Below, in pieces: positions 11,482-24,800 of a DNA stretch of 64,000 nucleotides (within the stretch, counting starts at the first letter, position 1; each line of letters opens with the position of its first letter). The translations under genes and the position numbers were made by a program. The notes beneath the pieces are model-generated. The model did no database searches, was not told the origin of the DNA, and saw only the letters and a program-made list of their open reading frames with translations. This DNA is from Apiospora phragmitis (lineage: Eukaryota; Ascomycota; Sordariomycetes; Amphisphaeriales; Apiosporaceae), in the NCBI GenBank assembly GCA_038363925.1, contig JAQQWL010000011.1:8122001-8186000 (forward strand), written 5' to 3'.

Positions 11482-14400
11482 TTTTAATTACTCTTATTTT
11501 TACGAGTTATTACTTAAACCCTTAAATAATAACCTTATAAGAACTATATTTATACCTAGACCTAATTACCCTGCCCGGTAAGAAAAGACTCTTATTATCA
11601 CCCTAAGCGTTCCTTAACGAAACACCGCCATAGAAGTCGATAACGACGAAAGCGATAACGGCCTAACTTAATAATAACTAGCTAAACGTATTAATCACCT
11701 CGAATAAAAGAACGCTAACTATTAGCACTATTACGCGGGATTCGAAAAAGAGCGCGACGAGCTCTTAACTAAGCAAACACTAGGATAAATATCTCACGAT
11801 ATCGATAAGCTGCGCGAAAAAGTACGCCTCCTCCGCATTATAATTAATATTATTTAAACCCTTATTATATTTAAAGGGGGAATAAAGATTAATACGCTAA
11901 TGATTTTTAACGAGACGAGCGGAAACCTTTAAAAATTCTCTATCTAAGTTAAAGCTTATTAATAATTTTATTAAAAAACGTTTTAAAACGTTACGTAGCC
12001 AGTCGTTTATGCCGCTTTATTTTTTTTAAAAGGCGCTCGCTTAATTTAAGCTTAATTTAAACAAATTTATAATAAACGATTAATATGTCTAACTATACCG
12101 GGCCGAGGTATAATAGATTTTTTAAAATTACGACGGCTTTAAGAACGCTTTTAAATCGCTCTTTTAAAACCTAGATAAAAAACGATAAGCCGAGAGAGAG
12201 GTTAGAACTTTTAAATAAAAGAGGTTAGCCGTTTTTTATACCGTCGAGTTCCGATATATTATAGCCCGGTTAAATTATATAAAAGCTATAAAAATTATAA
12301 TATATTATTAAAGGTTAAAAAAGAAAATTAAAAATAAGTTTAACCGGCTCGATACCCTTAATTATTTCTTTTTATATATAGAATTTATTATTAAAATCGA
12401 TACGCGCTTATACGAACGCCGCCGCGAAAAGTAAGGCGGCTTATAAGAATAAAATAACTAAGTTTAAATTAATACGAGATATTTATATTAATATAATAAT
12501 ACTTAGCTTAAGAATATTATTATATATAATTATTAGAATAAATTTATAAACTTTAACGTTATTAAATATAATAAATATAATAAGAAGAAAAACGTTATTT
12601 ATTATAATTATTAAAAGTAAGGGTATTACGCCCGAAAATATTAATTTTTAAAAAAGAATTCCGAAAAGTTTTTAAATAACGATATATTAATACTACTTAA
12701 ATTATAAACATTTTTATAATAACTATTAAAAAAAGTAGCGTTATAATTCATTACGGTAACTTCTTTTAAATAGCTTATTACGACGATAAGTATATTACGT
12801 ATTTAGCTAATAAAGAAGGAATCGGATAGTTTTTTAAAGCACTCGTAATTAGGGAAAGCCGTAACCGGAGCGTCGTAATAATACGTAGGGAGCTTACCTC
12901 GACGTATAACGATTTTAATAATAACGAAGGTATAGTTAATTAATAAAATTAATTTATAAATTATAAATACTTAATAAGTATATTAATAAATGAGTTCGTA
13001 AACGAAATCATAAGCCTCGAGATTTACGAATCGACGAATAGCTAGCTATCCCCGGTATTATTTACCCGGATTTAAAACGTTTACGTTAAGTAGTTATTTT
13101 AATAAAAATTACGCCGTAAGTAACGATTTTCGTATTTCGTTTATAAACGACGTATACTTTATTCTTTATAAATATTATATATATATAACGTTTATACCGA
13201 ATATTTTATAAAGAAACTCGAGAATAAATAAGTTTTTTTAACGAATTAATAAATAATTTATTTCGTACCTATACTTTAATTATATTATTAAAAAGATTTA
13301 AACGTTATTATTAAATAAATAACGAGCGTATTTATTAATATATAAAAGTATATAATAATTACGATAATATTATGTAATAAAATAAGATTAAAAAGGGTAT
13401 TTTAAGAATTAATACTTCGAATATGCTTAAAATAATCGTGAGCTTATAAACGTTTTAAAAAGAATACTTAATATTTTTAAAACGTACGAGTATATACTCG
13501 ATAAAAAAACCTTTTTATTATAATTAAAAACTTATAAAATAGTTTTAAGCTTTAATAAATTTAATAAACTTTTAAACTATTTAATAAACTCGAATCTTAA
13601 ATATTAAGGTTAATATTCTATACGAGGAGGGGTATAAAAATACTTTTATTAACTTATTAAGTAATACTTTATTAAAAAAGAGGGGAAGAATAACGATAAT
13701 ATAACGATCGATTATAAAACGTTATTACTTACTTAAAAGGATATCGGCCGGGAAACGAACGCCGCCGAATATAAATAAAAAAATATTAAGCGGATTTATA
13801 GAACAATCTTCATATTAAATACCGAATAATTAAAATATTTATAAATATATTATATGAATAATAAATATAAAAGAAGTTTATGTTAAATCGTTATTTAATA
13901 ACGAAATATAAAAAAACTATATTTTATTACGAATTATTAATTCTTTCGAGCTTGAATAAAAAGAGAAAAACGCCTTATATCGATTTAAAACCGTTAATAA
14001 AGAACTTTTAACTTATAAAAATAAAGAAATATAAAAATAAAGAAATATAAAAAAAGTCGCGAACTTTTCGCTTAATATTTAAAAAATGTTATAAGCAAAT
14101 TACGTATATTATTACGGACATCGTAAAATACTATATAATTTTAAAAATATTTTATTTAAGAGTAAATAATTTTGAAATTAATTGTAAAATAAGCTAATTT
14201 TAATGAAATATATTAAAAAAAGGTTTAATTAATAATTAACGGTTTAAAAAGCGAGTTTTTAATAAACTTAAAATACTTAAAGTATATATTATTATTTAAA
14301 AACTTAAACCGAACGTTATAACGATTATATTAAAAAAGTAACAATAATTCGAAGCTTTTTTAAATAGGAAATTAAAAATAGGCTTACCGCTTTATACACG

Positions 14401-14567
14401 GTAAGATCACGAAATACTCTTTAAAAAAAGAAAAGAGCTTCCCTTTATACTGATTTATAAACTTAATTAAGAATATAAATAAGCCTTAAAAGAATATATT
14501 ATAAAAACCTCGAGAAAAGAGTTATATAATTATTTATATCGCTAATAAGTTTTTTATCTTTTTCGTA

Positions 14568-15027
14568 TATTATAGTGCGTTTAAACTAATTACTACGCTA
14601 TAAAATAAAAGCTTTAAAAATAACTAAACGGTTATTTCTATTTAATTCTACGCCTTAAGTATTACCCCGCGGGGGACTAACCCGCCGATCGTAATACTAT
14701 ACCTCTTTTTTAAGGGTATACCTTTATACCTAAAGCGATAAACTCTTAATATCCGTATAATTTATTTAAACTCGGTATAAAAAAACCTTAAAAATTTTAT
14801 CTAAAAGATTAATTCGTATAAAACCTTATTTATTTATTAATAATCTTATTTAAGTAATTAAAAAAAAACTTTTATTTAATAAATATATTAAGTTATTATA
14901 TTATAATATGTTTAAATTAATTATTATATTATAAAATAAAAGTTTTAAAAATAACTAAACGGTTATTTTTATTTAATTCTACGTCTTAAGTATTACCCCG
15001 CGAGGGACTAACCCGCCGATCGTAATA
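14568..15027 (-). mobile_element. TRIM copy 1 (terminal-repeat miniature element)
   Basis: 460 bp with two direct terminal repeats of 129 bp (14,568-14,696 and 14,899-15,027). It shares its repeats and internal part with the copies at 21,346 and 27,898, in inverse orientation. The ends are mutated forms of TGTTAC and GTAACA. Five-base flanks TCGTA (14,563-14,567) and TCGTG (15,028-15,032) fit a target duplication with one G>A change. It interrupts the reverse transcriptase of gypsy element C. It has no coding capacity. Confidence 0.85.
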
Positions 15028-16634
15028 TCGTGCAAAAAAAAGCAAGGATAAGAAACTTAAATAATATATATATATATCGATTATAAAAAGCTTAATAAAA
15101 TTATTATTAAAAACCGGTACTTTTTTCTTTTAATTAACGACTTATAGAATAAATTATTATATATTAAGATTTTTTAATACTTAATCTTTTTAACGTATAT
15201 AAGTTAATTCGTATTAAAAATAAAAATAAAAAACTACGTTTCGTATTAGGTACGGTTATTTTAAATATTAAGCTATCTCGTTTAATTTAATTAACGTATT
15301 AATTTAGTTCTAAATTATAATTAATTATATTTTATATAAATACTTTAATAGGTTTATTATAATATACCTCGATAATATTTTAATTTATTTCGAAAATAAA
15401 AAGTAATATAAAAGAATATATAGAGTTAATACTTTAAAAGCTATAAAATATTAACTTATTAATTAACTAAAAAAATCGAATTCTATTAATAATTAATAAT
15501 ATTTATAAAATATATAATATCCCCGGAAAAATCCGGATAAAACCTTCGAAAGTTTTAATAATTAAAAAGTAGCCTACGCCTATAACCGCTATAAAAATTA
15601 AATCTTTTTTAAAATTAATTAATTATTACCGGGTTTTTATCCCCGGATTTAATAAAGTAGCGATATTTTTAATAAACTTAATAATAAAAAACGAACTATT
15701 CCGATAAACGAAAAAAGAAACCGAAACATTTTACGTTATAAAAAAGCGTATCTTTAACAAATTAATACTTTACGTAATAAACCTTATAAAACCCTTTAAA
15801 GTCGAGACTAATATATTAAATTATACGATTAAAAAGTAATTAAATTAACGGGATAATAATAAAAACTCGTACCTTATCGTAATTTTCTTTTAAAAATTAA
15901 ATAAATTAAAGCTTAATTATTAAATTTATAATATAAAACTAATAACTATTATTAAGGCTTATAAAAAGTATAATTAATATTTTAACGAAATAATAAACTT
16001 AATAAAGGTTTATATCGATTATAAAAACCTTATAACGTTTATTACTATTAAAGAATTAAATAAACGATAAATATAATAATATAAATTCTTATCGAGATTT
16101 AACCTTATTATTATTTATTATAAAAATAACGAGAATAATCGCGCCGACGCACTAAGCCGACGAATAGATTATTAAGAAGAAGTTTTATTTAAAACGCGAA
16201 CTATTTTAATATATAATTAAAACGGTAACTTTATCTCGTTATAATAATTAAACGCTATAAACCGCGTTTAATATAATAACGACTAGATTATAAGTTTAAA
16301 TAACTTAAGTGGACCCTCGATTTTATTAATTATATTAAAAATTACCTTAAGAACCGCGAATGCCTTATCTTTTATTAAAATAAGATTTATATCTTTAAGT
16401 AATACCGTAAAAACTTTATAAAAGAATTTTACGAATACCTTATATATAGATATTAAAGAGTGTTTAAAACTTAAAAAACGAATTATTAACTAATTCGATT
16501 ATAAAAACCTTAAACTAATTAGAATTAAAATAATTAACGAATATAACCTTTATAATAAAGTTAAAACCGTTAAATATTAATTATATAAAAAACTATAACT
16601 AATTCTACCGTTAAATAAAGCGTAAAAAATAATC

Positions 16635-16859
16635 GTGCTTAATTTTATAATTAAGCTACCCCTATTTAAAAAACACTTAATTAAAGTTAAATACGATAAT
16701 ATTTTAATAATTTTAAATAAATTTATAAAATACACCTACTTTTTACCGTATAAAAAGTTTAATAATACTAATAACTTAGCTTACACGTTCTTTCAAACGA
16801 TTATTTTAAAACGAGATAAATTATTTACTAATAAATTTAAAAAATCGCTTATAATATAA
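16635..16859 (+). pseudogene. Integrase core fragment of gypsy element C
   Basis: A 74-codon open stretch that corresponds to the retroviral-type integrase catalytic core of Ty3/gypsy polyproteins. A segment of the pattern K-F-x-K-Y-x-Y-F-L-P-Y-K-K is typical of this region, followed by a block beginning RDKLFT and ending in KSL. It is a piece left open between RIP stops, not a separate gene. The initiating ATG is incidental. Confidence 0.75.
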
Positions 16860-18452
16860 CTCGGCGTTAAGTATAAACTATTTATAGCTTATTACTCGTA
16901 AATAAATAAATAACCTAAGCGGATAAATTAAATATTAAAATAATATTTATATTACTATATTAATTATAAATAAAATAAGCAAGTATAATTATTATTTATA
17001 ATATAATTCGCTTATATTAACGCGAATAACGAAGCTATACGTATTTTATTATTTTAAGCAAATTACGAGTATAACTCGGAAATTATTAAAAAACTTTTAA
17101 TAAAAGAGCTAATATTTATTACAACTATATAAATCGAGAAATTAAAAGAATTATAAATAATATTATAATAAAACCTCGCCTTTTTTTAAAATAAATAAAG
17201 AAGTACGCCGATTAAGTAAGGTTAAAAGCTTTAACTTTTAAAAAAAGAGAAAAAGGTTACTTCTTTTAACGAAATGTTAAAACTAAACGATTAAGCGACA
17301 AACTAGACTTTAAAAAGAATAAACTATTTAAAATCATAAAATTATTTAAAAACTAATTATGAATTATTAGTATTTAAAATAATAGATATATTTTATATTT
17401 TATTATTCGAATTAGCGATTAAAAATACCTCGATTAATATATAATTAAAAGTTAAAATAAATTAATACGGATATAAAAATCGAAAGAACTACTAATAAAA
17501 AAACTAGGCGAGGCCTTTAATACCTCGTTTAATAAAAAAGTTACCTATTAAAGAATAATACTTAAAAACTTGTAAAATATTTTAAAAACGCCGCTAAAAA
17601 ACTACGGGCGTTTAAGTAATAACTTTAAAAACCGGACTAAAAAAAATTCCCTCGGGTTTTAATTAATAACGCCGAAATCACTATAACCTTAAATAGCGAG
17701 GACGGCCTTTAATTCTCGACGCTTCTACTCTTTTAATCCGTTTAAAAAATAATAACCTTATTACACTAACTTTACACCTTAAGAGTAAGCTATCTCCTTT
17801 TATTTTTAAAAGCGAATTAAGCGGGTAATAACCTTAATTATCTCTTTTTAATAATATTTTTAAAGCTTAAAAAAACGCTCTTTAATAATAGCTTCTTTAT
17901 GCTTTAAACGACGGTATTTTTTTTAAATCTTTTATAACGAGTAAAAAAAATCCTCGTATTATTATAAAAGTATTCGAAACGAGTATACTTTTAATATTTA
18001 TTAATATCCTTTATTATTACGTACTTTTAATTTTTTTAATAATAAGGGAAATATAATATAACTTTAAAATTAAAATCGTTAAAAAAATAACTAAATTATA
18101 ATAACGAGTAATAAAACCTTTAAATTTAAACCGCGATTTTTTAATACGACTAAATATTATAATAAATATATATTATAATAAGAAAATTACGAGTATTTAT
18201 AATAATTAACCTCGTTAAAAAGTTTTTTTAAAAAAATAATATTATAACTTAATTTAATTATATAATTAAAACTTATTTATAACACGACGTTATAATAACT
18301 CGAGGTATGTATAAAACTTAATATTAGCGTTTATAATTTATTAATAATAATAAATTTATTTATTAAAAGCACGATAATAGTTATTAAAAAAGATAAATAA
18401 ATAACGGATAAATAAATTTAAATAAATAAACTTAAATAAATAAACTAAGATA

Positions 18453-19776
18453 AATAAGCGAATGTCCCACTTTTATAAATTTCTTTATAGCCTCAACCTT
18501 TTTTTATATTTTTTTACGTCCGAAAATATTACAACTTTAGAAAGAGAGTGATATAATTCTAGCGTTTTAAACGTTTTAAGAAGACTTAATTTTAAGCGTA
18601 CGAAAGGCTGTATTAATTTATTATATTTTATTAAAAACCTTATAGCGTAGACGAAATAGTTAACCTATACGACGCGAAATATTTACGAATTTTCGAAAGA
18701 TTTTAAATTCCGAACAAGATACGATTATTCTATATATTATTAATTTAAATACGCGATCGTTTTTTCCCCGGCTAAGTAATATAAAAGATATAGCGAATCG
18801 ATTATTTAGCTTACGCGACGCGGGATGTATCGGCATTAATTAGGCCTCTAACTTTATACGATAATAACTAGACCTCCGGACGCGTTTTAACCGAAGAATC
18901 GATTATTAAAGAGTTCTTTATAAAGATCCCGACGCGTATTACGCGTAATTTATTTTCGTATAAAATATAATTTATAAATATAGGATCTAAAAGGAGGATA
19001 TCTATAATTTCGACGAGTCCGGCTTTTTTATAAATTAAATCTCGTTCGAAATAATTATAACCACTTTCGATTAATACGGAAAGCCTAGGGTAATATAATA
19101 AAAGAATCGGGAATAAGTTATAATTATTCAGGGCGTTAGATTATACGGTTACACCATTCTTCCGTATATTATTTTTACCGGGAAAACGCACCTCTCTTCC
19201 TAGTATAAAAATAGCCCATTACTAAAGGACTAAGTAATTATAATTATTAAAAATAGTTAAACTACGAATAGAAAAAGCGAGGATTAGATTCGATATTTTA
19301 ATTAATATACTAGGTTTTATACGAAAAGTCGTTATTACCTCTTAGTTTTAAACGGCTACGAAAGCTATTACTCGATAACTTTCGAGCTCTATTATAAAAA
19401 GAACTCGATTATTATACTTTATATACCTTTTTATTCGTTATATAAGTTTTAACCTCTTAATATCGGCTATTTTTATATATTAAAAAAGGTATATAGGAAA
19501 GAAATTAAATATTTTATACGAGCGTATATTATTTATATTTTAAAGGAGGACTTTTTATTAGCGTTTTTAAAACCGTTCTAGGCGACTTTTACCGTTTCGA
19601 ATATATAAGGAGGCTTTTAAAAAATAGGACTCGTTTCGTATAATTTAAAATATATTATTTTATAATTAAATATAAAGCTACGTATTTTAATACTTCCGGG
19701 GACGTTTTTCGGCCTATTTATTCCTTAAGAATTAAAAACTTTAAATAATTTAATTAAAGTTTAATTTTAAACCGAA
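18453..19776 (+). mobile_element. Pogo/Fot1-type DNA transposon 1, left part (transposase pseudogene)
   Basis: The plus strand encodes a broken DDE transposase of the Tc1/mariner superfamily, pogo/Fot1 group. Recognisable blocks are an N-F-D-E-S-G-F motif (about 19,006-19,030), the segment with F-x-G-K-T-H-L-S-S-x-Y, and the second catalytic strand where L-D-G-H-E-S-H has become L-N-G-Y-E-S-Y (about 19,350-19,370). The left terminal repeat contains AAGCGAATGTCC (about 18,456-18,467). A copia element is inserted after 19,776, and the rest of the transposon continues at 27,145. The catalytic Asp itself is mutated, so the element is dead. Confidence 0.85.
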
Positions 19777-19983
19777 TATTGAATGGGCTCTCGTACGTAC
19801 GGTGGTTCCGGTTTTAATCGGGGTTTAATCGTTCTTATTCTATTGTTCATGTCTATTTTCAGTACGAGCTACGAGGGGCATCGTATGCCCCTCTTGATAA
19901 AATAGGAAAGGGGTTCGTGCGCGTAGGTACGTGGTACTTTTTCTAAAGTAATATAAAAAACCTTAATTCTTACTATTTTAATA
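19777..19983 (-). repeat. Copia element 2, left (3') LTR
   Basis: 207 bp. It aligns without gaps over the first 30 bases with the right LTR, the only differences being C/T and G/A, and it is clearly less mutated than the right LTR. It contains the short inverted pair GAGGGGCAT..ATGCCCCTC. Confidence 0.85.
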
Positions 19984-20026
19984 TTAGCAGTTTTTATTTT
20001 AATAATAGATTTAGGTAGCTCCCCTT

Positions 20027-20754
20027 TGTAACGAACGCTATCTAGGTTTTAAAAGAAACCTAGTAAGACGTACTGGGGTTTATATTAGCAATACGAGAGA
20101 GTATCCAAACGTGCGATAGAAGTCGCTTCTATCGATATAATGGGCAATAGCTAGCAGGAACGAAGGTAACTGAGGTGCGTAGGCTTAGGGGTATTCACAA
20201 TAGTTTCGTTAAGGCTGTTTGCCTCACTAATGGGTTAAGATTGATGCTTAGATTAATTACTGAAGTAGAGAGTGTCTATATGGAATACATAGGGAACGTC
20301 CATCGTTATATATCTAATCCCTTCTTTACTGATCCGAGTTGGGTCGCTGGGGGCGTCGTGACCCCGTCGCTCCTGGATCACTGGGAGCGTCGTGATCTTG
20401 TCGCTCCTGGATCACTGGGAGCGTCGTGATCTTGTAGCTCCCTTACCTTATCTGCACGTGACTTTGGCCCATCCTTTGTTGTCTGCCTTGTCCTGTCTGC
20501 CCCTTCCTGTCTGTCCATTCCCGTCTGTCCATTCCCGTCTGTCCACCGTGGTCCATCCTTAGTTGGCTGGTCGTGGTGTACTGTCATCGTGTTGTTGCTT
20601 GTCGATGTTCTGTGGCGGTGCAGTGGGGCTGTTATTGTTGGTGGGGCGTCATCGTAGACTGGCTCTTTGTGTAGGATTTCGTAAGCGCCTCGGGTCATCC
20701 TGGCTCCGTGCTGGATGGTGGATCCTGGCCGCCTGTTTAGGTCAGGTCGTAACA
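20027..20754 (-). repeat. Solo gypsy-type LTR, hardly RIP-mutated
   Basis: 728 bp with near-normal GC, standing out from its AT-rich surroundings. It starts TGTAACGAACG and ends GGTCGTAACA, like the LTRs of gypsy elements A and B, and its first 150 bp align with them. It is a longer, divergent subfamily with a tandem of about 33 bp built on CTGGGAGCGTCGTGATC (20,340-20,445). A perfect 5-bp target duplication CCCTT flanks it (20,022-20,026 and 20,755-20,759). No internal region is present, so it arose by LTR-LTR recombination. The open frames inside it are not genes. Confidence 0.9.
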
Positions 20755-21345
20755 CCCTTTTTAAGACGAGTCTTCTTTTTATAAGGGTTTTATACGGATG
20801 GGTTATACTAATCTGATATTCGGTATCTGCTTAAGCCGTATAAGTGATACTATACCTTCTTAACATTAACTTAGTTAAGTAGCAGGTCTCTTAATAATAA
20901 TAATAATAGGGAAAATTATTATACGTTAATATATATTATTTCCCCGTTATTAATTAAAAGTAATAATAATAATAAAAGTAGTAATAATAATAGGGGCATT
21001 ATCGTATATCGTAATACGTTATACCTTATTAAGGAAGAAGATATTTCTCTTTTTCTCCTCTTTTTTTATTCGCCGTGCGAGTTTAGTCTTTCGACGTACG
21101 CTTTTATACGTACGGTTAACCTATTAATTAATACTAGCTGTTCGAGGGCTTTATTTAGAAATTTCTTAATAAAGGCGTTTACGGGGTTATCTCGGCCGTC
21201 GACCTAATAAATCTCCGAAATCTCCCTTTTTATATAATTCTCGGAGCGATATAATATCGATTATTAATTTTTTCTCGTTCGTTATTCCTAGTTTAATTAA
21301 GTATTCGTAAAGTAATCTCGAGTTTATATAAAAGATTATTAATAT

Positions 21346-21840
21346 TATTACGATCGGCGGGTTAGTCCCCCGCGGGGTAGCACTTAAGGCGTAAAATTAA
21401 ATAGAAATAACCCGAAGAGTTATTTTTAAAACTTTTACTTTATAGCGTAATAATTAATTTATACGTATTATAATATAATAACTCTTCGCCTTTACTAAAT
21501 AAGAGACGTAGGTTCGATTTCTATACTTACTAAATAAGAGCTCTCTCTAACTGCCTAGGCAAGATCGCTAGTAAGCAAGTAAGGCCTTATATAGATTGGT
21601 TACCCGTATAAAAGCCTTAGAGTTTCTCTATACCGAGCTTAAATAAATTATATAATACTAAGGGTTTATCGCCCTAGGCATAAGGGCATACCTTTAGAGA
21701 GAAGGTATAATATTACGATCGGCGGGTTGGTCCCCCGCGGGGTAGTACTTAAGGCGTAGAATTAAACAGAAATAACCCGAAGAGTTATTTCCGAAGCTTT
21801 TGCTTTGTGGCGCAGTGGTTAGTCTATACGCACTGTAACA
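21346..21840 (+). mobile_element. TRIM copy 2 (least mutated right repeat, tRNA-like box)
   Basis: 495 bp with terminal direct repeats of 130 bp (21,346-21,475 and 21,711-21,840). The right repeat is almost free of RIP and reads TGGCGCAGTGGTTAG near its end (21,807-21,821), a perfect match to the tRNA A-box pattern TRGCNNAGTGG. Just behind the left repeat is GGTTCGATTTC (about 21,513), close to the tRNA B box. The 5-bp flanks are AATAT (21,341-21,345) and AATAC (21,841-21,845), a target duplication with one C>T change. Copy 2 has about 40 bp, including the B-box-like site, that copies 1 and 3 lack. It has no coding capacity. Confidence 0.85.
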
Positions 21841-24800
21841 AATACCTCTTAAAATCCGAGGCTTTATATAATTCTTTTTAATATAGTATTAAATACGATA
21901 CCGTTATTAATATCGGAAATTATACCATATAATTCGCTAATTAATACGCTCGAATAATTCTTTTATATTTTATTAAGCTTTAATAAATAATATTGCCTTA
22001 AATTTCGAATTAATCCCTTGTACGGCTAAGCTTTTAGCCTAAGATAACTAAATATCCGAGCTAGGACGTCAAGTCTTTATTATTCGCGAAAAAACCGTCG
22101 GTAAAGATATATATTTTTATATAATAAAGATTAAACGAGATATATTTTAAGCCGCGTATCGGATTCTAGATTTACTAGTTAATCCGTATATTTAAGCTCT
22201 CGATATCCTTATCTTTTAAGGTTTATATTTAAGCGGCGGTAAATAGGTCGTACGCTGCCTTTAGTTAATAAATAAATACGAAATATGCTCCTTTTTATAC
22301 GCTAAGAGACGTATTACTAGCTTCTATCGATAATTTTCGGGTTGATAAGTTTTAATTAGTTAACTTATTTTTTTTATTCGAAAAAAATATTATATAATTT
22401 TAATCGAATCTTACCTCCGTTAAACTCGATCGGCGTGTTTTCGGTTAAAATACTTTTTAGCTTTATATAGAATTATTCCTTTATTCGCTTTTTTTCTTTT
22501 TTTTTTAAAAAAGGGGTTATAACGAAGTTAAATATATCGTTGGTTTATATTATTATAATACTAAAAATATCCGGTCTCTCCGTAATAAATAATAAATAGG
22601 CGTCGTATATTAATACGGTTATTTCTAAATTCCGTATATAATAATTATAATACGTCTTAAATTAATAAAATCTTAATTTTATTAATCTATATAGGGGTAA
22701 TACGATTTAAAATAGCGTTTTTTCGAAGTATTAAGTTTTTAGCTTTACTAGTAAGTATACATAGATTAGTCGGTTTAATTTATTATATAATTAAGTATAC
22801 GCTTATATAATATTACGTAGCTCGCCTCGTATATTAAAGTTTCGGATTAGGGTCGGTTCGAAAGTTAAAAGGAATTTTTAGCTCATCTGTTAAATTATTA
22901 GTAATTAGGTTAAAATAGCCTCTTTTTCTATATCTTCGTAGCTTTATATTACGAGCCTAAACTTCTTATATAGCTTCGTAGTTTTATCCTTAATCTCTTA
23001 TACGAGCCGTATTTTAAAAATTCTCCGGCCGGTATACTTATTCGGGTCGAATTAAATAAATTCGAAAACCTTTTATACGACGAAATTACTAATCTTTTTT
23101 ATATCGGACTCTTAAAACGGGTATTCGAACGAAGTAATAACCCTGTTTTATTAAAGCTTAATTATTAGCTCGTAATTCTTTTATTTTTTTTAGGTAAGAA
23201 ATATAGCGGTTCGAGCGTTTCGGAATAGGTATTTTTTAGGTCGTCCTCGGCCGCGTTGTACGGGAGCTATCGTAATTTCCTCGGTTATTGGTTCGGTATT
23301 TAAAATATTTGCCGGCTGTTCCGGATCTGTTTATAATTCGGGTTAGTTGTGTAGTTCTCCGGCTTTTTTTTTATAGTACGGCTTAATTTAGGTTATTCGA
23401 AAGGCTTTTAAGCCGTCTGGGGTATTTATTCGGATTATACGGTTTTTAATAGCTGTTATTTTATATAGTCCGGTTTATCTTTCTTTTTCCCGCTAGACTA
23501 GGACTTTACTCCGGAGCGGGAGTATTAAAATATTTTAAATAGCTGGTCTATTTTAAGTATTTAGAGCTCGGTAGATATCGATATTTATACGTATTTTCCG
23601 AAATATTTTTATTATTTTCCGTATAGTTTCTCTTCGTATTTAAATCTTTAATAACGGTAGTGAGTTTCCGTTAATGCGAGGGTATATTTTAAATACGAGT
23701 AGGGTAAGTATTAGGCCGTTAGGGCTAGCCGTATTATTTAAAGCTTTAATTATTATTTAAAGTATTATCTCGGTATTTATATAATAACCGAGATTTTTTT
23801 ATAAAATATCGAAGGCCCTACGTAATAGAACGTGCGTTCGTTTAATTTTATTTATTATTTAATAAGTTTCGATAAGTATTTATTTATAAGTAATTCTTAT
23901 TATTTATACGTAGTTTCGAAATCTCTTTTAAAAGTGCGTACCCGGATTATACGAGATATAATTAAGGGGTTTTTAGTATACGTATATTTAGTACTTATAA
24001 AGGGTATTTTAAGTATTTTATGTATTAAGTGAATATAAGAATATAACCGTTTAAAAGAATATATTCGAATTAATTATATAAAATGCGTTTTATCCGTTAA
24101 TATAAATAATATTTATAATAATTTCGTAATTAAAGTCGTATTTATTTTATAGCGAGAATTTAAATCTTTATAATACCGGATTATACGCTTAGTATTAGGA
24201 GTAGAACTTCTAGATTTCGTTAAGAATAATAGGGTTAATATTATTATAGCCGGCGTTTTTTAAAAAAGTATAGAGCTTTTTTATACGAAGGTGTTTAAAA
24301 CGTTAATAAAGGTATTAAAGCTATTTTTTAATAAAATATAACGTTGTTTTTATACGGCCGGTATTAAAGAATAGGTGTCCTTATTTTTTAATTATAAGAA
24401 GTATTTCGCCGTTTTTTTATATAATAAAATTAAAGATATTATTATAATACGTTTTAAACCGGTTAACGTTATATAATAAGAATAAAAAAAAAGTTATAAT
24501 ATTTAAGATATAATACTTTATTATTTTTAATAAGTTTCGTATATTAATTATTTTAATTAATGAGATAGGTTTTAAGTTTTTAAACTTAATTTCGACGCTT
24601 TTCGGGGTTTAATTGATTTGTACGTTTAGTTTTTTTCGTATATAAGCTTTTATTTAAAGCTTTCCGATTATTAAAAATAAGGCGGCGCCGGTATTTTAAA
24701 GCTCTTTTTAATAAGTTTAGTTATACGGGTTATTAAGGTTAAATTAGTTAGTTTATACGGTAGTTTTTAAATAGATATTTTTATTAATAAGCCGGTAGTA

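Larger units (their letters stand above)
11482..18450 (+). mobile_element. RIP-mutated Ty3/gypsy element C, internal region
   Basis: The start aligns with the inverse complement of 9,263 leftward, so this is the same family in opposite orientation. In order on the plus strand: gag with a CCHC zinc knuckle whose cysteines have become tyrosines (12,597-12,641), reverse transcriptase (about 14,160-15,600, split by the TRIM at 14,568-15,027), RNase H (about 15,780-16,100) and integrase core (16,635-16,859, the longest remaining open piece). Downstream on the minus strand at about 17,700-17,990 there is again a frame with Cys-like (now Tyr) spacing, comparable to the antisense ORF of element B. 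The 3' LTR is not recognised with certainty; LTR-like sequence at about 27,850-27,897 may be part of it. Confidence 0.8.

Noticed and set aside
20175..20784. Open frames of 73-125 codons inside the solo LTR
   Set aside because: They lie in a GC-rich tandem repeat of an LTR on both strands and have no protein pattern; they follow from the lack of RIP stops.
21340..21845. TRIM copy as a true tRNA gene
   Set aside because: The A-box half is convincing, but no anticodon arm or acceptor pairing can be closed; the direct repeats and target duplications show a mobile element.
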